Notes under the pieces: model-generated
Databases searched by the model: none
What the model was told of the DNA's origin: nothing
Seen by the model: only the letters and a program-made list of their open reading frames with translations
Shown here: in pieces, positions 50,345-59,948 of the stretch
How positions within the stretch are numbered: position 1 is the first letter of the stretch
How the letters are laid out: the number at the start of each line of letters is the position of its first letter
Made by a program: the position numbers and the translations under genes
Assembly (NCBI RefSeq): GCF_019930585.1
Contig: NZ_CP082839.1
Coordinates: 682,001 to 746,000 of the forward strand
Direction of reading: 5' to 3'
Length of the DNA: 64,000 nt
DNA from: Sphingomonas nostoxanthinifaciens
GTDB taxonomy: Bacteria; Pseudomonadota; Alphaproteobacteria; Sphingomonadales; Sphingomonadaceae

Positions 50345-52243
50345 TCAGAAGTGGAAACTGCTCTTCAGCCGTTCGACCACCGAGTGGATCAGCCCGTCCA
50401 GCCCCGCATCGGGATCGACCGACTGGGGCACCTGCGCCCGCGCCGGGCGTGCGCCGATCGCGCCGGCCATGAAGGTGCGCCAGACATGCGCCGGCAGGCC
50501 GCCGCCGGCGACGCCGGGCAGCGGCCGGTTGTCGTCCCGCCCGATCCAGACGGCGGTCACCAGCCCGCTGGCGAAGCCGACGAACAGTGCGTCGCGATTG
50601 TCCTGCGACGTTCCGGTCTTGCCATAGACCTGGGTGGTGAGGCCGGCGCCGCGCGCCGTGCCCGTATTCACGGCCGCCGCCAGCAGATCGAGCAGGCCGG
50701 CGCGCTCGCGGCCGTCGAATGCATGTTGCTCTTCGGTCGGATGGGCCGGGGGCAGGCCGTAGGGACGCACGGGATAGCTGCCGCGGGCGACGGCGGCATA
50801 AGCGCTGGCAAGTTCGAGCAAGGTCGTGCCTGACGTGCCGAGCGCGATTCCCGGATCCGTCTGCAGCTGGCTCTGGATGCCGAGGTCGGATGCGGCGAGC
50901 GCCACCGCCGCCGGCCCCACCTTCTGCGTGAGCCGGACCGCGGCGACGTTGCTGGATCGCGCGAAGGCCTCGCGCAGCGGGATCTCGCCGAGATAGCGCC
51001 CGTCGCTATTGTGCGGTGACCAACCACCGATGGTGACGGGGCGATCCTCCACGATGTCGTCCGGGGACATGCCCGCGCGCAATGCCGCGAGATAGACGAA
51101 CAGCTTGAAGGTCGAGCCCGGCTGGCGTCGCGCCTGCGTCACGCGGTTGAAGCTGCTGGCGGCATAGTTCCGCCCGCCGACCATCGCGACCACCCGCCCG
51201 TCCGGTCGCATCGCGACGAGCGCGATCTGGGCGCCAGGCAGGCGCATCTGCGCCGTCGCCGCTTCGGCCAGATGCTGCAGGCGCGCGTCGAGCGTCGTCC
51301 GCACGATCCGCGGCGCATAGGCATCGCCCGGCGCGGTGCGGACCGCGGGGAGCACCCAGTCGCTGAAATAGGTGGCCTGTGTCGGCTCGGGCGCGGGCCT
51401 CAGGTGCAGCCGGGCCGATGCCGCGTCCGCCTGGGCGCGATCGATGAAGCCCGCTTGCCACATCGCCTGCGCCACCAGCGTTGCGCGCTCCTGCGCCCCG
51501 GCAAGGTTGGCGCTCGGCGCAAGGCGTGAGGGCGCCTTCATCAATCCCGCCAGCAGCGCCGCCTCGCCGATCGTCAGCCGTTCGGGCGGCTTGCTGAAAT
51601 AATGGCGCGCGGCCGCCCGCAGCCCGTAGACATTGTCGCCGAAATAAGCGTCGGAGAGGTAGCGCGAGAGGATCTGGTCCTTGCTCAGCCACGCTTCCAG
51701 CCACAGCGCGATCAGCGCCTCCCGCACCTTGCGCAGCGCCGTCCGGTCGGAATTGAGGTAGACCAGTTTCGCGAGCTGCTGGGTGATCGTGCTGCCGCCC
51801 TCGCGCGCCTGACGATCGCGCGCATCGTGCCACGCGGCGCGGGCAAGCCCGCGCGGATCGAGCCCGTGATGCTGGTAGAAGCGCCGGTCCTCGATCGCCA
51901 CGAAGGCGTTGCCGACATGGGCGGGCATCGCGCGGACATCGACGGCAGCGTCGGTGATGGCACCCTTGCGCGAGATCAGGCTGCCGTTCGCGGCCAGCAG
52001 GCTGACGCTGGGCGGAACGATCGGCCGCGCCGTGCGGGACGGCGGCGCGACCATGGCGAGCCAGGTGACCGTCACGATGCCGATCAGGATCAGTAGGGGC
52101 AGCGCCCCCATGACGATCCACCATCGGCGCGATCCATGCCGACGCGGGTCAGTCGGGCCTGGGGCTGCGGCACGAACGGGTTGCCGACGATCGAGACCGA
52201 CCGGCGGGACATCGTCCAGACTTTCCCAAGGCTCGCGCAGCAT
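50345..52243 (-). CDS. Class A penicillin-binding protein (transglycosylase-transpeptidase)
   Basis: Protein of 632 residues. A single membrane segment at 42-66 (IVMGALPLLILIGIVTVTWLAMV) anchors it. The GT51 transglycosylase has Glu118 in AIEDRRFYQHHG and GGSTITQQLAKL at 149-160. The transpeptidase has Ser377-Lys380 (STFK), SSN at 430-432 and KTGTS at 542-546. Thus both active sites for peptidoglycan synthesis are complete. It is a shorter class A enzyme (PBP1A/PbpC-like) with no visible extra domains. It converges with the esterase gene. Confidence 0.95.
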   Translation of the reverse strand: MLREPWESLDDVPPVGLDRRQPVRAAAPGPTDPRRHGSRRWWIVMGALPLLILIGIVTVTWLAMVAPPSRTARPIVPPSVSLLAANGSLISRKGAITDAAVDVRAMPAHVGNAFVAIEDRRFYQHHGLDPRGLARAAWHDARDRQAREGGSTITQQLAKLVYLNSDRTALRKVREALIALWLEAWLSKDQILSRYLSDAYFGDNVYGLRAAARHYFSKPPERLTIGEAALLAGLMKAPSRLAPSANLAGAQERATLVAQAMWQAGFIDRAQADAASARLHLRPAPEPTQATYFSDWVLPAVRTAPGDAYAPRIVRTTLDARLQHLAEAATAQMRLPGAQIALVAMRPDGRVVAMVGGRNYAASSFNRVTQARRQPGSTFKLFVYLAALRAGMSPDDIVEDRPVTIGGWSPHNSDGRYLGEIPLREAFARSSNVAAVRLTQKVGPAAVALAASDLGIQSQLQTDPGIALGTSGTTLLELASAYAAVARGSYPVRPYGLPPAHPTEEQHAFDGRERAGLLDLLAAAVNTGTARGAGLTTQVYGKTGTSQDNRDALFVGFASGLVTAVWIGRDDNRPLPGVAGGGLPAHVWRTFMAGAIGARPARAQVPQSVDPDAGLDGLIHSVVERLKSSFHF

Positions 52244-52393
52244 TTCGGTGTATTATATGAGCATAGCACATCGGGCAAAGTCAAAATGACGCGCCCTTCC
52301 GGGCTCAGGCTTCATCGTGGCCGGATGCGAATAACCCGGCGCCAGCGCGATTTAGGTTGACCGCTTCTGCGCGAAGCTCAACGATGGCCAAAA

Positions 52394-52408
52394 TGATAGC
52401 GCTATAAT
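52394..52408 (+). promoter_or_regulatory. LacI-type operator overlapping a -10 box before the GH9 gene
   Basis: TGATAGCGCTATAA (52394-52407) contains the perfect palindrome ATAGCGCTAT and fits TGnnAnCGnTnnCA except near its end. TATAAT (52403-52408) overlaps it and would serve as -10, 19 bases before the GTG start. No clear -35 is seen. Confidence 0.55.
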
Positions 52409-52426
52409 GCGTGTGGAGAGGACATC

Positions 52427-54907
52427 GTGCTGAAACGGATTCTGCTCGCGTCGGCGAGCATGGTTGCCTGCGTGCATACCGCCTGTGCCCAGCCGCTGAA
52501 GGTCACCCCGGCGCAGACGCTGGAGACGCAGGGCCTGACCGTCATCGTCGACCAGAACCAGTTCAGCCCGATCTTCTTCGACGAGAAGAATGCGGGCATC
52601 CAGCTGATCCTGCATGGCGACCGTATCGCCACCGACGGCGCGGTGCGGCTCGACCGCACGCCCGAGCAATGGGCGCCGGTGCCCGCCTTCATCGGCCGCA
52701 GCTTGGGCAGCGAGCCCAATCAGGTGGTGGTGCGCTCGGCGTACAAGGATGTGAACCTCAGCTACAGCGTCAAGGTCACCGCCGAGGGCGATGGCTTCCG
52801 CATCGCGGTCGATCTCGATCAGCCGCTCCCGGCAAGCCTCGCGGGCAAGGCCGGCTTCAACCTCGATTTCCTGCCCACCGCTTATTTCGGCAAGACCTAT
52901 CTGATGGATACGGGCCCCGGCCTGTTCCCGCGCCACCCGACCGGCCCGATGGACAAGGACGGCTCGGGCGGTCCGCTGCCGCTCGCGTCGGGCGGCGCAT
53001 CGATCACGCTTGCGCCCGAAGATCCGCTGACGCGGGTGACGATCACGTCGGACGGCGCTCCGCTCGCGCTCTACGACGCACGCAACCGTGCGCAAAATGG
53101 TTGGTTCGTGGTGCGCTCGCTCATCCCGGCGGGCGCGAAGGACAATGCCGTCGTCTGGCACGTCCGCCCGAACATCGTGAAGGATTGGGTGCGCCCTCCG
53201 GTGATCTCGTTCAACCAGGCGGGTTACACGCCGGGCCGGGCCAAGGTGGCGCTGATCGAGCTCGATCCGAATTTCAAGGCACCGGCCGAGGCCGCGCTGG
53301 TCCGGCTCGGCGCCGATGGCCGGCAGCAGACCGTGCTGCGCGCCAAGCTCCAGCCGCGCGGCCGCTGGACGCGCTACGATTATGCCGCGTTCGATTTCTC
53401 GAGCGTGCGCGAGCCGGGCATCTACGCCATCTTTTATGCCGGCAGCACGACCAATCCGTTCCGCATCGCCGACGACGCCTATGGGCGCATCTGGCAGGCG
53501 TCGCTTGACACCTTCCTGGCCGAACAGATGGATCATGTCGGCATTCGCGAGCAATATCGCGTCTGGTCGGCGCCGTCGCATCTGGACGATGCGCGCCAGG
53601 CGCCGCCGAACCACGTGCATTTCGACGGCTACAAGATGGGGCCGAATCTCGATTCACCGTTCAAGGCGGGCGAGCATATTCCCGGCCTTGCGGTCGGTGG
53701 CTGGCAGGATGCGGGCGATTACGACATCCAGACGCCAGAAAATACGATGGTGGTGCGCGATCTGGTCTGGGCGCGCGAGTTGTTCGGGCTCGACTGGGAC
53801 GAGACCAGCGTCGACGAGGCGGCGCGCGCGGTCGAGATCCGCAAGCCCGATGGCGTCGAGGATGCGGTCCAGCAGATCCGTCACGGCACGCTTCAGTTGC
53901 TCGCGCAGTACCGGACGTTCGGTCATGCCATCGTCGGGATCGTCGATCCGGCGCTGAGGCAATATGCGCATCTGGGTGACTCCGGATCGCAGACCGACGG
54001 TTTGCTCTACGATCCCAGGCTGAAGCCAGCCGAGCGCAAGGGTGGGGCGTCGGGCACGCCCGACGATCGCTGGGCCTTCACCACCGATCTGCCGGCCAAC
54101 GACCTGATGACGGTCGCCGGGCTGGCCGGTGCCAGTCGCGCGCTTGCGCCGACCGATCCGACAATGGCGGCCGAGGCGCTCGCCGCGGCCAAGGCATTGT
54201 GGGCGAAGCAGCAAAACGGGCCGATCAAGGCCGGCGACGGTCGCGACGATTCGACGTCGCGGCGCTCGGCCGACGGTGCCAATGTCGCGGCGACGATCGA
54301 GCTGCTCATCACCAGCAAAGGCGAGCGGATCTACGCCGATCGCCTGCGCCAGCTCATGCCGGAGGTCCGTCAGGATTTCGGCTGGATCGGCGGCGCGGCG
54401 GTTCGCGCCATCCCGTACATGGATGCCGATTATCGCGCGCAGCTGGTGCCGCTGGTGCGTGCCATGAAGGCGAAGGTCGACGTCGATCGGGCGAAGAACC
54501 CCTTCGGCGTCCCGATCGCCGATGGGACGTGGGCGGGCTCCAACCAGGTCGTCAGTTTCGGCATGACGATGTACCTGCTCCACAAGGCGTTCCCGGAGAT
54601 GGTGGGGGGCAACTACACGCTCGATGCGATCGATTATATTCTCGGTCGACATCCGGCCAACAACCTGTCGCTCGTGTCGACCGTCGGCACCGCGTCCAAG
54701 CTGATCGGCTATGGCCACAATCGCGCGGACTATAGCTTCATCCCCGGCGGGCTGGAGCCGGGCGTGCTGATCGTCAAACCGGACTTCCCCGAGGCCAAGA
54801 CCGACTGGCCATTCCTGTGGTTCGAGAACGAATATACGGTCAGCACGACCTCGGCCTATATCCTCGCCGCGCGGGCGGCGGCCGCCGTCGCGGCCGAAGT
54901 CCGGTAA
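52427..54907 (+). CDS. GH9 family glycoside hydrolase
   Basis: Protein of 826 residues with a signal peptide (LKRILLASASMVACVHTACA). About 25-260 is an extra beta-rich N-terminal part. About 263-350 is the immunoglobulin-like GH9 N-terminal domain (VISFNQAGYTPGRAKVALIELD). The catalytic alpha/alpha barrel has GGWQDAGDYD near 424-432 (base Asp), DYILGRHPANNLS, and WFENEYTVSTTSAY near 798-811 with the acid Glu. GH9 includes endoglucanases and exo-glucosaminidases. GTG start, with GGAGAGGACATC before it. Followed convergently by the metallo-beta-lactamase gene. Confidence 0.92.
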   Translation: MLKRILLASASMVACVHTACAQPLKVTPAQTLETQGLTVIVDQNQFSPIFFDEKNAGIQLILHGDRIATDGAVRLDRTPEQWAPVPAFIGRSLGSEPNQVVVRSAYKDVNLSYSVKVTAEGDGFRIAVDLDQPLPASLAGKAGFNLDFLPTAYFGKTYLMDTGPGLFPRHPTGPMDKDGSGGPLPLASGGASITLAPEDPLTRVTITSDGAPLALYDARNRAQNGWFVVRSLIPAGAKDNAVVWHVRPNIVKDWVRPPVISFNQAGYTPGRAKVALIELDPNFKAPAEAALVRLGADGRQQTVLRAKLQPRGRWTRYDYAAFDFSSVREPGIYAIFYAGSTTNPFRIADDAYGRIWQASLDTFLAEQMDHVGIREQYRVWSAPSHLDDARQAPPNHVHFDGYKMGPNLDSPFKAGEHIPGLAVGGWQDAGDYDIQTPENTMVVRDLVWARELFGLDWDETSVDEAARAVEIRKPDGVEDAVQQIRHGTLQLLAQYRTFGHAIVGIVDPALRQYAHLGDSGSQTDGLLYDPRLKPAERKGGASGTPDDRWAFTTDLPANDLMTVAGLAGASRALAPTDPTMAAEALAAAKALWAKQQNGPIKAGDGRDDSTSRRSADGANVAATIELLITSKGERIYADRLRQLMPEVRQDFGWIGGAAVRAIPYMDADYRAQLVPLVRAMKAKVDVDRAKNPFGVPIADGTWAGSNQVVSFGMTMYLLHKAFPEMVGGNYTLDAIDYILGRHPANNLSLVSTVGTASKLIGYGHNRADYSFIPGGLEPGVLIVKPDFPEAKTDWPFLWFENEYTVSTTSAYILAARAAAAVAAEVR

Positions 54908-54914
54908 GGCGCGC

Positions 54915-56378
54915 TCAGTCGGTCACCGCATAGGTCGAGGTCGTGCGGCCGTCGGGCGCGGTGACAACGATCGTCACCGGATGCGCGGCATTGGGCGAGC
55001 GGACCGTGACCGGCTGGCCCGGTATTGCCGGCCGGCCGTCCACCGTCATCGTCGCTTTGATGGCGGAGGGGCGCAGCCGCAGCACGAACGGACCCGCGCC
55101 GGCGACGCGATAATTGGTCGTGCGCGGGTTGAAGCGCGTCGTCAGCGTGCCGCCCGAAACCTCCAGCGCGCTCAGGCTGGAGATCAGTGCGGGTTCGGCC
55201 GGCAGGAACGCCGCTTCGTTGATGTTGACGCCGAACCAGTCGCGATCGTGCATATAATCGCCGACGACGATCTGGTGGATCCCGGCGGGGCGATAGGACG
55301 GCACCAGCGCGGCGCGGCCCTCGTCCATCGCGCGTTGAATCCCGCGCTCGACATTGTCGAGATAGGCCGTGCCGTCGAGCGGACGATCATTGTGCCCGGT
55401 CATGATGTGCCTGACCTTGCCGGCAAGCCGCACGCGCACCCAGCGGAGATTGGCGAGATATTCGTCGAGCGGACGCTGATCCATCTGCATCCACATCACG
55501 TCGGGCGGCAGCGGCGAATTGTTGCCGAACGTGTCGCCGGTGAACAGATTGCCGCTCGCCGGATCCAGCACGACGAGCGAGCCCGGCGTGTGGCCGGCGA
55601 CGGTGTAGATGACCAGCGCACGGTCGCCGAGATCGACGCGGTCCCCATCGCCGATCGGCTTCAGGTTGGCGGCGATCTGCGCGGCGGGCACACCGCGCTT
55701 CGCGAGCAGGTCCGCCACCGCCGGCCGGTCCGCCGCGCCGACATATTCGGTCGAGCCGGCGATGAACTGATCGGCCTGGCCGACATGGTCGCCGTGGCTG
55801 TGCGTCCAGATGCAGATGACCGGCAGGCCGTGGGTGAACTGGGCGACGTAGTCGCGCAGCGCGCCGTGCCCCATGCCGCTGTCGACCAGCGCATAGGCCT
55901 TGGTGCCGCGGATCAGGAACATCTTGTCGTTGTCGGCATCGCGGATCATGCGCACGCCGGGCGCGACCTCCTCCGAGACATAAGCGGTGTGGTCGCGGCG
56001 GGCGACCTCGTAGCCGAAGGTCGCGACGTCGCTGTCGGCCGCGCCTGGCTTCGTCGCGATCGCGCGGATCGTGTCGTGCGACGTGACGCCCTTCTCGCCG
56101 TCATAGCGGCCTTCGACGAACAACGCCGTCCGCTGGTCGAAGATCGGGCTGCTCGATGTCGGGACGCTGCCGTCGCGCGTATAATGGATTTCGGTGCCGG
56201 GCGTCGCCTCCAGCAGCCGCACGCCGGTGGTGTTGGTATAGCGGCCGGGCGCGGGAAAGATGGTCGGCGCCGGCAGCTTCGCGGTGGCCGCATCGGCGCG
56301 CGTCACGATGCCCGGCCCGTAGGCCAGCAACGCCGCCGCGCCTGCCAGCAAGGTCGCCCCGGTCCGGATGGCTCGCAT
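54915..56378 (-). CDS. Exported metallo-beta-lactamase protein with chitobiase-like N-terminal domain
   Basis: Protein of 487 residues in three parts after a signal peptide (about 1-30). Residues 36-125 match the chitobiase/beta-hexosaminidase C-terminal-like Ig fold (PTIFPAPGRYTNTTGVRLLEATPGTEIHYTRDGSVPTSSSP). Residues 130-345 form a metallo-beta-lactamase domain with His193, His195, Asp197, His198 in THSHGDHVG and later GHTPGS and GHNDRPLDG. Residues 410-487 look like a cadherin-like beta-sandwich (SSLSALEVSGGTLTTRFNPRTTNY). The combination is unusual. It lies between GH9 and GH3 genes, and a candidate operator precedes it. Substrate unknown. Confidence 0.85.
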   Translation of the reverse strand: MRAIRTGATLLAGAAALLAYGPGIVTRADAATAKLPAPTIFPAPGRYTNTTGVRLLEATPGTEIHYTRDGSVPTSSSPIFDQRTALFVEGRYDGEKGVTSHDTIRAIATKPGAADSDVATFGYEVARRDHTAYVSEEVAPGVRMIRDADNDKMFLIRGTKAYALVDSGMGHGALRDYVAQFTHGLPVICIWTHSHGDHVGQADQFIAGSTEYVGAADRPAVADLLAKRGVPAAQIAANLKPIGDGDRVDLGDRALVIYTVAGHTPGSLVVLDPASGNLFTGDTFGNNSPLPPDVMWMQMDQRPLDEYLANLRWVRVRLAGKVRHIMTGHNDRPLDGTAYLDNVERGIQRAMDEGRAALVPSYRPAGIHQIVVGDYMHDRDWFGVNINEAAFLPAEPALISSLSALEVSGGTLTTRFNPRTTNYRVAGAGPFVLRLRPSAIKATMTVDGRPAIPGQPVTVRSPNAAHPVTIVVTAPDGRTTSTYAVTD

Positions 56379-56432
56379 CTCTTCCCTCTCCTGGATTGTT
56401 CGCCGGATTTCACATGCTCCGTGCGTCGAAGA

Positions 56433-56446
56433 TGATAGCGCTCACC
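56433..56446. promoter_or_regulatory. LacI-type operator before the metallo-beta-lactamase gene
   Basis: TGATAGCGCTCACC lies 55 bases upstream of the minus-strand start at 56378. It shares the 11-base ATGATAGCGCT core with the site before the GH9 gene (52394) and matches TGnnAnCGnTnnCA with one mismatch. Confidence 0.55.
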
Positions 56447-56457
56447 GTGCGCCGAAA

Positions 56458-58638
56458 CTAGTCGATGTTGAGGCTCTTGCGCAGCCTGATGTCGGCCGAT
56501 GACGCGCCGATCATCAGCTCCACGCGCTCGCGCTCGACCGTTAGCGCGTGGCGCGCGGCGTCCCAGTAAGCGAGCTGCGCGGCCTTGAGCGGGATCGTCA
56601 CGGTCCTGGTCTCGCCGGGCGCCAGCGTCACGCGGCGGAAGCCCTCCAATTGCAGCGGCGGGCGCGCGACGCGCGAGGCGGGGTGCCGCACGTAAAGCTG
56701 CGGCACGGCATCGCCAGCGACGGCGCCGGTGTTGGTGACGTCGACGCTCACCGTCGCCGTGCCGTCGCGGGCGAGGTGCGTCCGGTCGACCTGCAGATTG
56801 GCGTAACGGAAGCCGGTGTAGCTCAGCCCGAAGCCGAACGGAAAGAGCGGCTTGCCCTTGAAATACATGTAGGTGCGGCCGTGGCGGATATCGTAATCCA
56901 TCATCGGCGGCAGCTGATCCATCGATGCCGGCCACGTCACCACCTCGTGGCCGCCGGGATTGTATCGGCCGAACAGCGCCTGCCCGATCGCCCAGCCCTC
57001 GTCCTGCGAACTGTGCGCCATGTGGAGGATCGCCGGCACGTTCTGCTGCGACCAGTTGATCGTGAAAGGGAAGCTCGACACCAGCACCATCACCGTGCGC
57101 GGATTGGCGGCCATCACGGTCTTCACCAATTGCTCCTGCGCAAGCGCCAAGGTCTCGCGGTCGCGTCCCTCCCGGCCGTCGCCAGGGTCGGCGCACGGCT
57201 TGGTGCCGTTGTCGGTCCAGGCGGTCGCCATGTCCGGCCCGCACGTGGGATCGTTGCCGACCACCACCACCGCGATGTCCGCCGCCTTCGCCGCCGCCGC
57301 GACCGCATTGTTCCGATCGTCGGCGACGTAGCTGATCTTCACATCGGGTCCGGCCGCCGCGCGGATGCCGGCGAGCGGCGTGATCGAATAAGGCGGGAAG
57401 CCGCCATACCAATCCCAATAGACGTTGTTCGCGCGCGGCCCGATCACCGCGATCGAGTGCGCCGCGCCCGCCCGCAGCGGCAGCGCGCCGCCGTCATTCT
57501 TGAGGAGGACCAGCGACTCCAGCGCCGCGCGTCGTGAGACCGCGCGATGGGCGTCGCTCTCCCACGGCGGCGTGCCGTCGTGCAGCGCGGCGTAGGGCAC
57601 GCGCTCGGGCGGATCGAGGAGGCCGAGCTTGATCGTTGTCCGGAACTTGCGCGCGAGCGCCTCGTCCAGATCCGCCGTCGTGATCGTGCCCTTGGCCAGC
57701 GCGGCGTGCAGCTCGTCGCGATAGACGTCGAGATACTGGTTCACGCCCGCCTTCAGCGCGGCGACCGCGGCGGTTTCCTGGTCGGGGAAGGCGTGATGAT
57801 CCTTCCACAGGGTCTTGATCGCGCCGCCATCGCTGGAGACGACGTCGACATGCCATTGATCGATGACGACGCGGCGCAGCACCGGGTTCACTGCCATCGG
57901 CACGCCGTTCCAGCTGTTGTACGACGCCATCACGCCGCTTGCGCCCGCATCCTGGAAGGCCATGCGGAACGGCACCGAATAATATTCCCAGAACAGTCGG
58001 TCGTCGAAATCGGAGCTGGTGCGCGTCCGGTCATTCTCGTTCGAGTTGGCGAGGAAATGCTTCAGCAAAGGCGCGGCCAGCCAGTAATGCGGATCGTCGC
58101 CCTCCAGCCCGCGCGAGAAAGCGGCGGCCATGCTGCCGTTGAAGAAGGGATCCTCGCCGTAGACCTCTTCGCTGCGGCCCCAGCGCGGGTCGCGCGCCAG
58201 ATCGGCCTGCGGGCCCCACAGCATCATGATCTGGCGATCGTAGACCGGCGTCTGCGAGATCCAGCGTGCCTCGCGGCCCTCCACGCCGGCCGCCTGCCGC
58301 ACCAGATCCGGATCCCATGTCGCGCCGAGTCCCGGCGGCTGCGGGAATTGCGTCGTCAGGATGGGCGTCTGGCGGACCTTGCCGTCGCCGCGCTGCTGCA
58401 CGCCGTGGATTCCCTCGGACGCGCCGAAATTGGGCACGCCGAGGCGCGGCACGCCCGATTCGGTGCTGAGCGCGTCGATCTTCTCGTCGGCGGTCATCAG
58501 CGAGAGCAGATTGGCGATGCGCTGGTCGGGCGGCAGATCGGCGTTGCGGAACGATGGGGCGGGCGGCGGGGATGCGCCGGTCAAAAGCAAAGCTGCGGCG
58601 GCCGACATGAGCAGCCGCGCGGGCATCGTCTTGGGCAT
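56458..58638 (-). CDS. GH3 family beta-glucosidase
   Basis: Protein of 726 residues with a signal peptide (MPARLLMSAAAALLLTGASPP). The N-terminal barrel carries GIHGVQQRGDG, LARDPRWGRSEEVYGEDP, KHFLANSNENDR and the nucleophile Asp270 in VVSSDGGAI. The alpha/beta sandwich domain follows (AVIGPRANNVYWDWYGG) and a fibronectin-like C-terminal domain (TNTGAVAGDAVPQLYVRHP). It removes terminal beta-linked glucose or xylose. GGAGAGGAC precedes the ATG. The stop is 79 bp before the next minus gene, which has its own operator. Confidence 0.95.
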   Translation of the reverse strand: MPKTMPARLLMSAAAALLLTGASPPPAPSFRNADLPPDQRIANLLSLMTADEKIDALSTESGVPRLGVPNFGASEGIHGVQQRGDGKVRQTPILTTQFPQPPGLGATWDPDLVRQAAGVEGREARWISQTPVYDRQIMMLWGPQADLARDPRWGRSEEVYGEDPFFNGSMAAAFSRGLEGDDPHYWLAAPLLKHFLANSNENDRTRTSSDFDDRLFWEYYSVPFRMAFQDAGASGVMASYNSWNGVPMAVNPVLRRVVIDQWHVDVVSSDGGAIKTLWKDHHAFPDQETAAVAALKAGVNQYLDVYRDELHAALAKGTITTADLDEALARKFRTTIKLGLLDPPERVPYAALHDGTPPWESDAHRAVSRRAALESLVLLKNDGGALPLRAGAAHSIAVIGPRANNVYWDWYGGFPPYSITPLAGIRAAAGPDVKISYVADDRNNAVAAAAKAADIAVVVVGNDPTCGPDMATAWTDNGTKPCADPGDGREGRDRETLALAQEQLVKTVMAANPRTVMVLVSSFPFTINWSQQNVPAILHMAHSSQDEGWAIGQALFGRYNPGGHEVVTWPASMDQLPPMMDYDIRHGRTYMYFKGKPLFPFGFGLSYTGFRYANLQVDRTHLARDGTATVSVDVTNTGAVAGDAVPQLYVRHPASRVARPPLQLEGFRRVTLAPGETRTVTIPLKAAQLAYWDAARHALTVERERVELMIGASSADIRLRKSLNID

Positions 58639-58793
58639 GTCCTCTCCACCGGCCGATCAACCTGCAGGCCGCTTCGCCGCTACCTAGCCCGCCGCCTCTG
58701 GCGCGGCAATCGGATCGACGCCCCACGGAAAACTCTAGCGGATGAATAGGAAATCTATCTTTGTCGCTGCATGCCGGCGCGATACCGGGCACC

Positions 58794-59729
58794 ATGCACA
58801 GCGGAAACGACCTTTCGAGCGCCGGCGAGGCACCCGCCGGCACTTATGGTGACATCGATCACATCCTGGCCGGGCTGCGCGCGGCACGGCAGCGGTGGCG
58901 CGACGCGCACCGGCGCAATGCGGAGCATGGCGCGGTCGGCTTCCCGTCGCGCCACGATATCGAGAAGATCATGGCGTCGCTGTGCGGCGCGCTGTTCCCG
59001 CTACGGCTCGGCCCGAGTTTCGTCCGGCTGGAGAATGAGGACGCCTTCGTCGAGCAGACGCTCCGTATGGCGCTCAGCCGCATCTACGGCCAGATCCGCC
59101 TCGAGCTCGGCTATTCGCTGCGCGACAGCGCGCCGGAGCGTGTCGATGAGGAGGCCGCGCGGATCATCGGCCATTTCGCCGATGCCTTGCCGGCGCTGCG
59201 CGAACTGCTCGACCGCGACGTGGAGGCGGCGTTCGCCGGCGATCCTGCCGCGCGCAGCGTGGACGAGGTGCTGCTCTGCTATCCGAGCGTGCTCGCGATC
59301 ATCCATCATCGGCTCGCGCACCTTCTGCACGGGCTTGGTGCGCCGCTGGTTGCGCGGATCATCTCCGAAGTCGCGATCGTGCGCACCGGGATCGACATTC
59401 ATCCGGGCGCGCGCATCGGCGAAAGCTTCTTCATCGATCACGGCACCGGGGTGGTGATCGGCGAGACCGCGATTATCGGCAGGCGCGTGCGCCTCTACCA
59501 GGCGGTGACGCTGGGATCGCGCGGCGCGACCTCCGATGCCGACGGGCAGGTCCAGCGCGGGCTGGCGCGCCATCCGATCGTGGAGGACGACGTCGTGATC
59601 TATGCCGGCGCGACGTTGCTCGGCCGGATCACGATCGGGCGCGGCGCGGTGATCGGCGGCAATGTCTGGCTCACCGAAAGCGTGCCCGCAGGCGGTATCG
59701 TCAATCAGGCGCGGCCGAGCCGAGAGTAG
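58794..59729 (+). CDS. cysE: Serine O-acetyltransferase (EpsC type)
   Basis: Protein of 311 residues ending in a left-handed hexapeptide-repeat helix: GIDIHPGARIGESFFIDHGTGVVIGETAIIGRRVRLYQAVTLGS, with the catalytic His in DHGTG. The N-terminal helical domain is longer than in enterobacterial CysE, the EpsC type. It makes O-acetylserine for cysteine synthesis. ATG 58794 is the likely start; TTG 58761 is possible. No cysK is adjacent. Confidence 0.93.
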   Translation: MHSGNDLSSAGEAPAGTYGDIDHILAGLRAARQRWRDAHRRNAEHGAVGFPSRHDIEKIMASLCGALFPLRLGPSFVRLENEDAFVEQTLRMALSRIYGQIRLELGYSLRDSAPERVDEEAARIIGHFADALPALRELLDRDVEAAFAGDPAARSVDEVLLCYPSVLAIIHHRLAHLLHGLGAPLVARIISEVAIVRTGIDIHPGARIGESFFIDHGTGVVIGETAIIGRRVRLYQAVTLGSRGATSDADGQVQRGLARHPIVEDDVVIYAGATLLGRITIGRGAVIGGNVWLTESVPAGGIVNQARPSRE

Positions 59730-59799
59730 CCGAGCACTCCGCATGGTCCGTTCGGGTCGCAGGAGCTTAAAGACAGGGTTTGCCGCAGTCGCTCGGCGC

Positions 59800-59828
59800 G
59801 CCCCGCCGGGGGGGGAATCCGGCGGGGC
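59800..59828 (+). terminator. Hairpin after the serine acetyltransferase gene
   Basis: GCCCCGCCGG (59800-59809) and CCGGCGGGGC (59819-59828) form a perfect 10-bp stem; the sequence then runs into ACTTTCTCCC. It lies 71 bp past the stop. Confidence 0.55.
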
Positions 59829-59948
59829 ACTTTCTCCCGAAGCTCCAGGCGCGCCTGGGAGACGTCGCGACGATGGCACGCCGCAGCGGCAGCGTCCCTA
59901 ACATGCATGGCGAGAGCGCGTAGCGGAGCGAAAGTATCGGAAGGTGAA

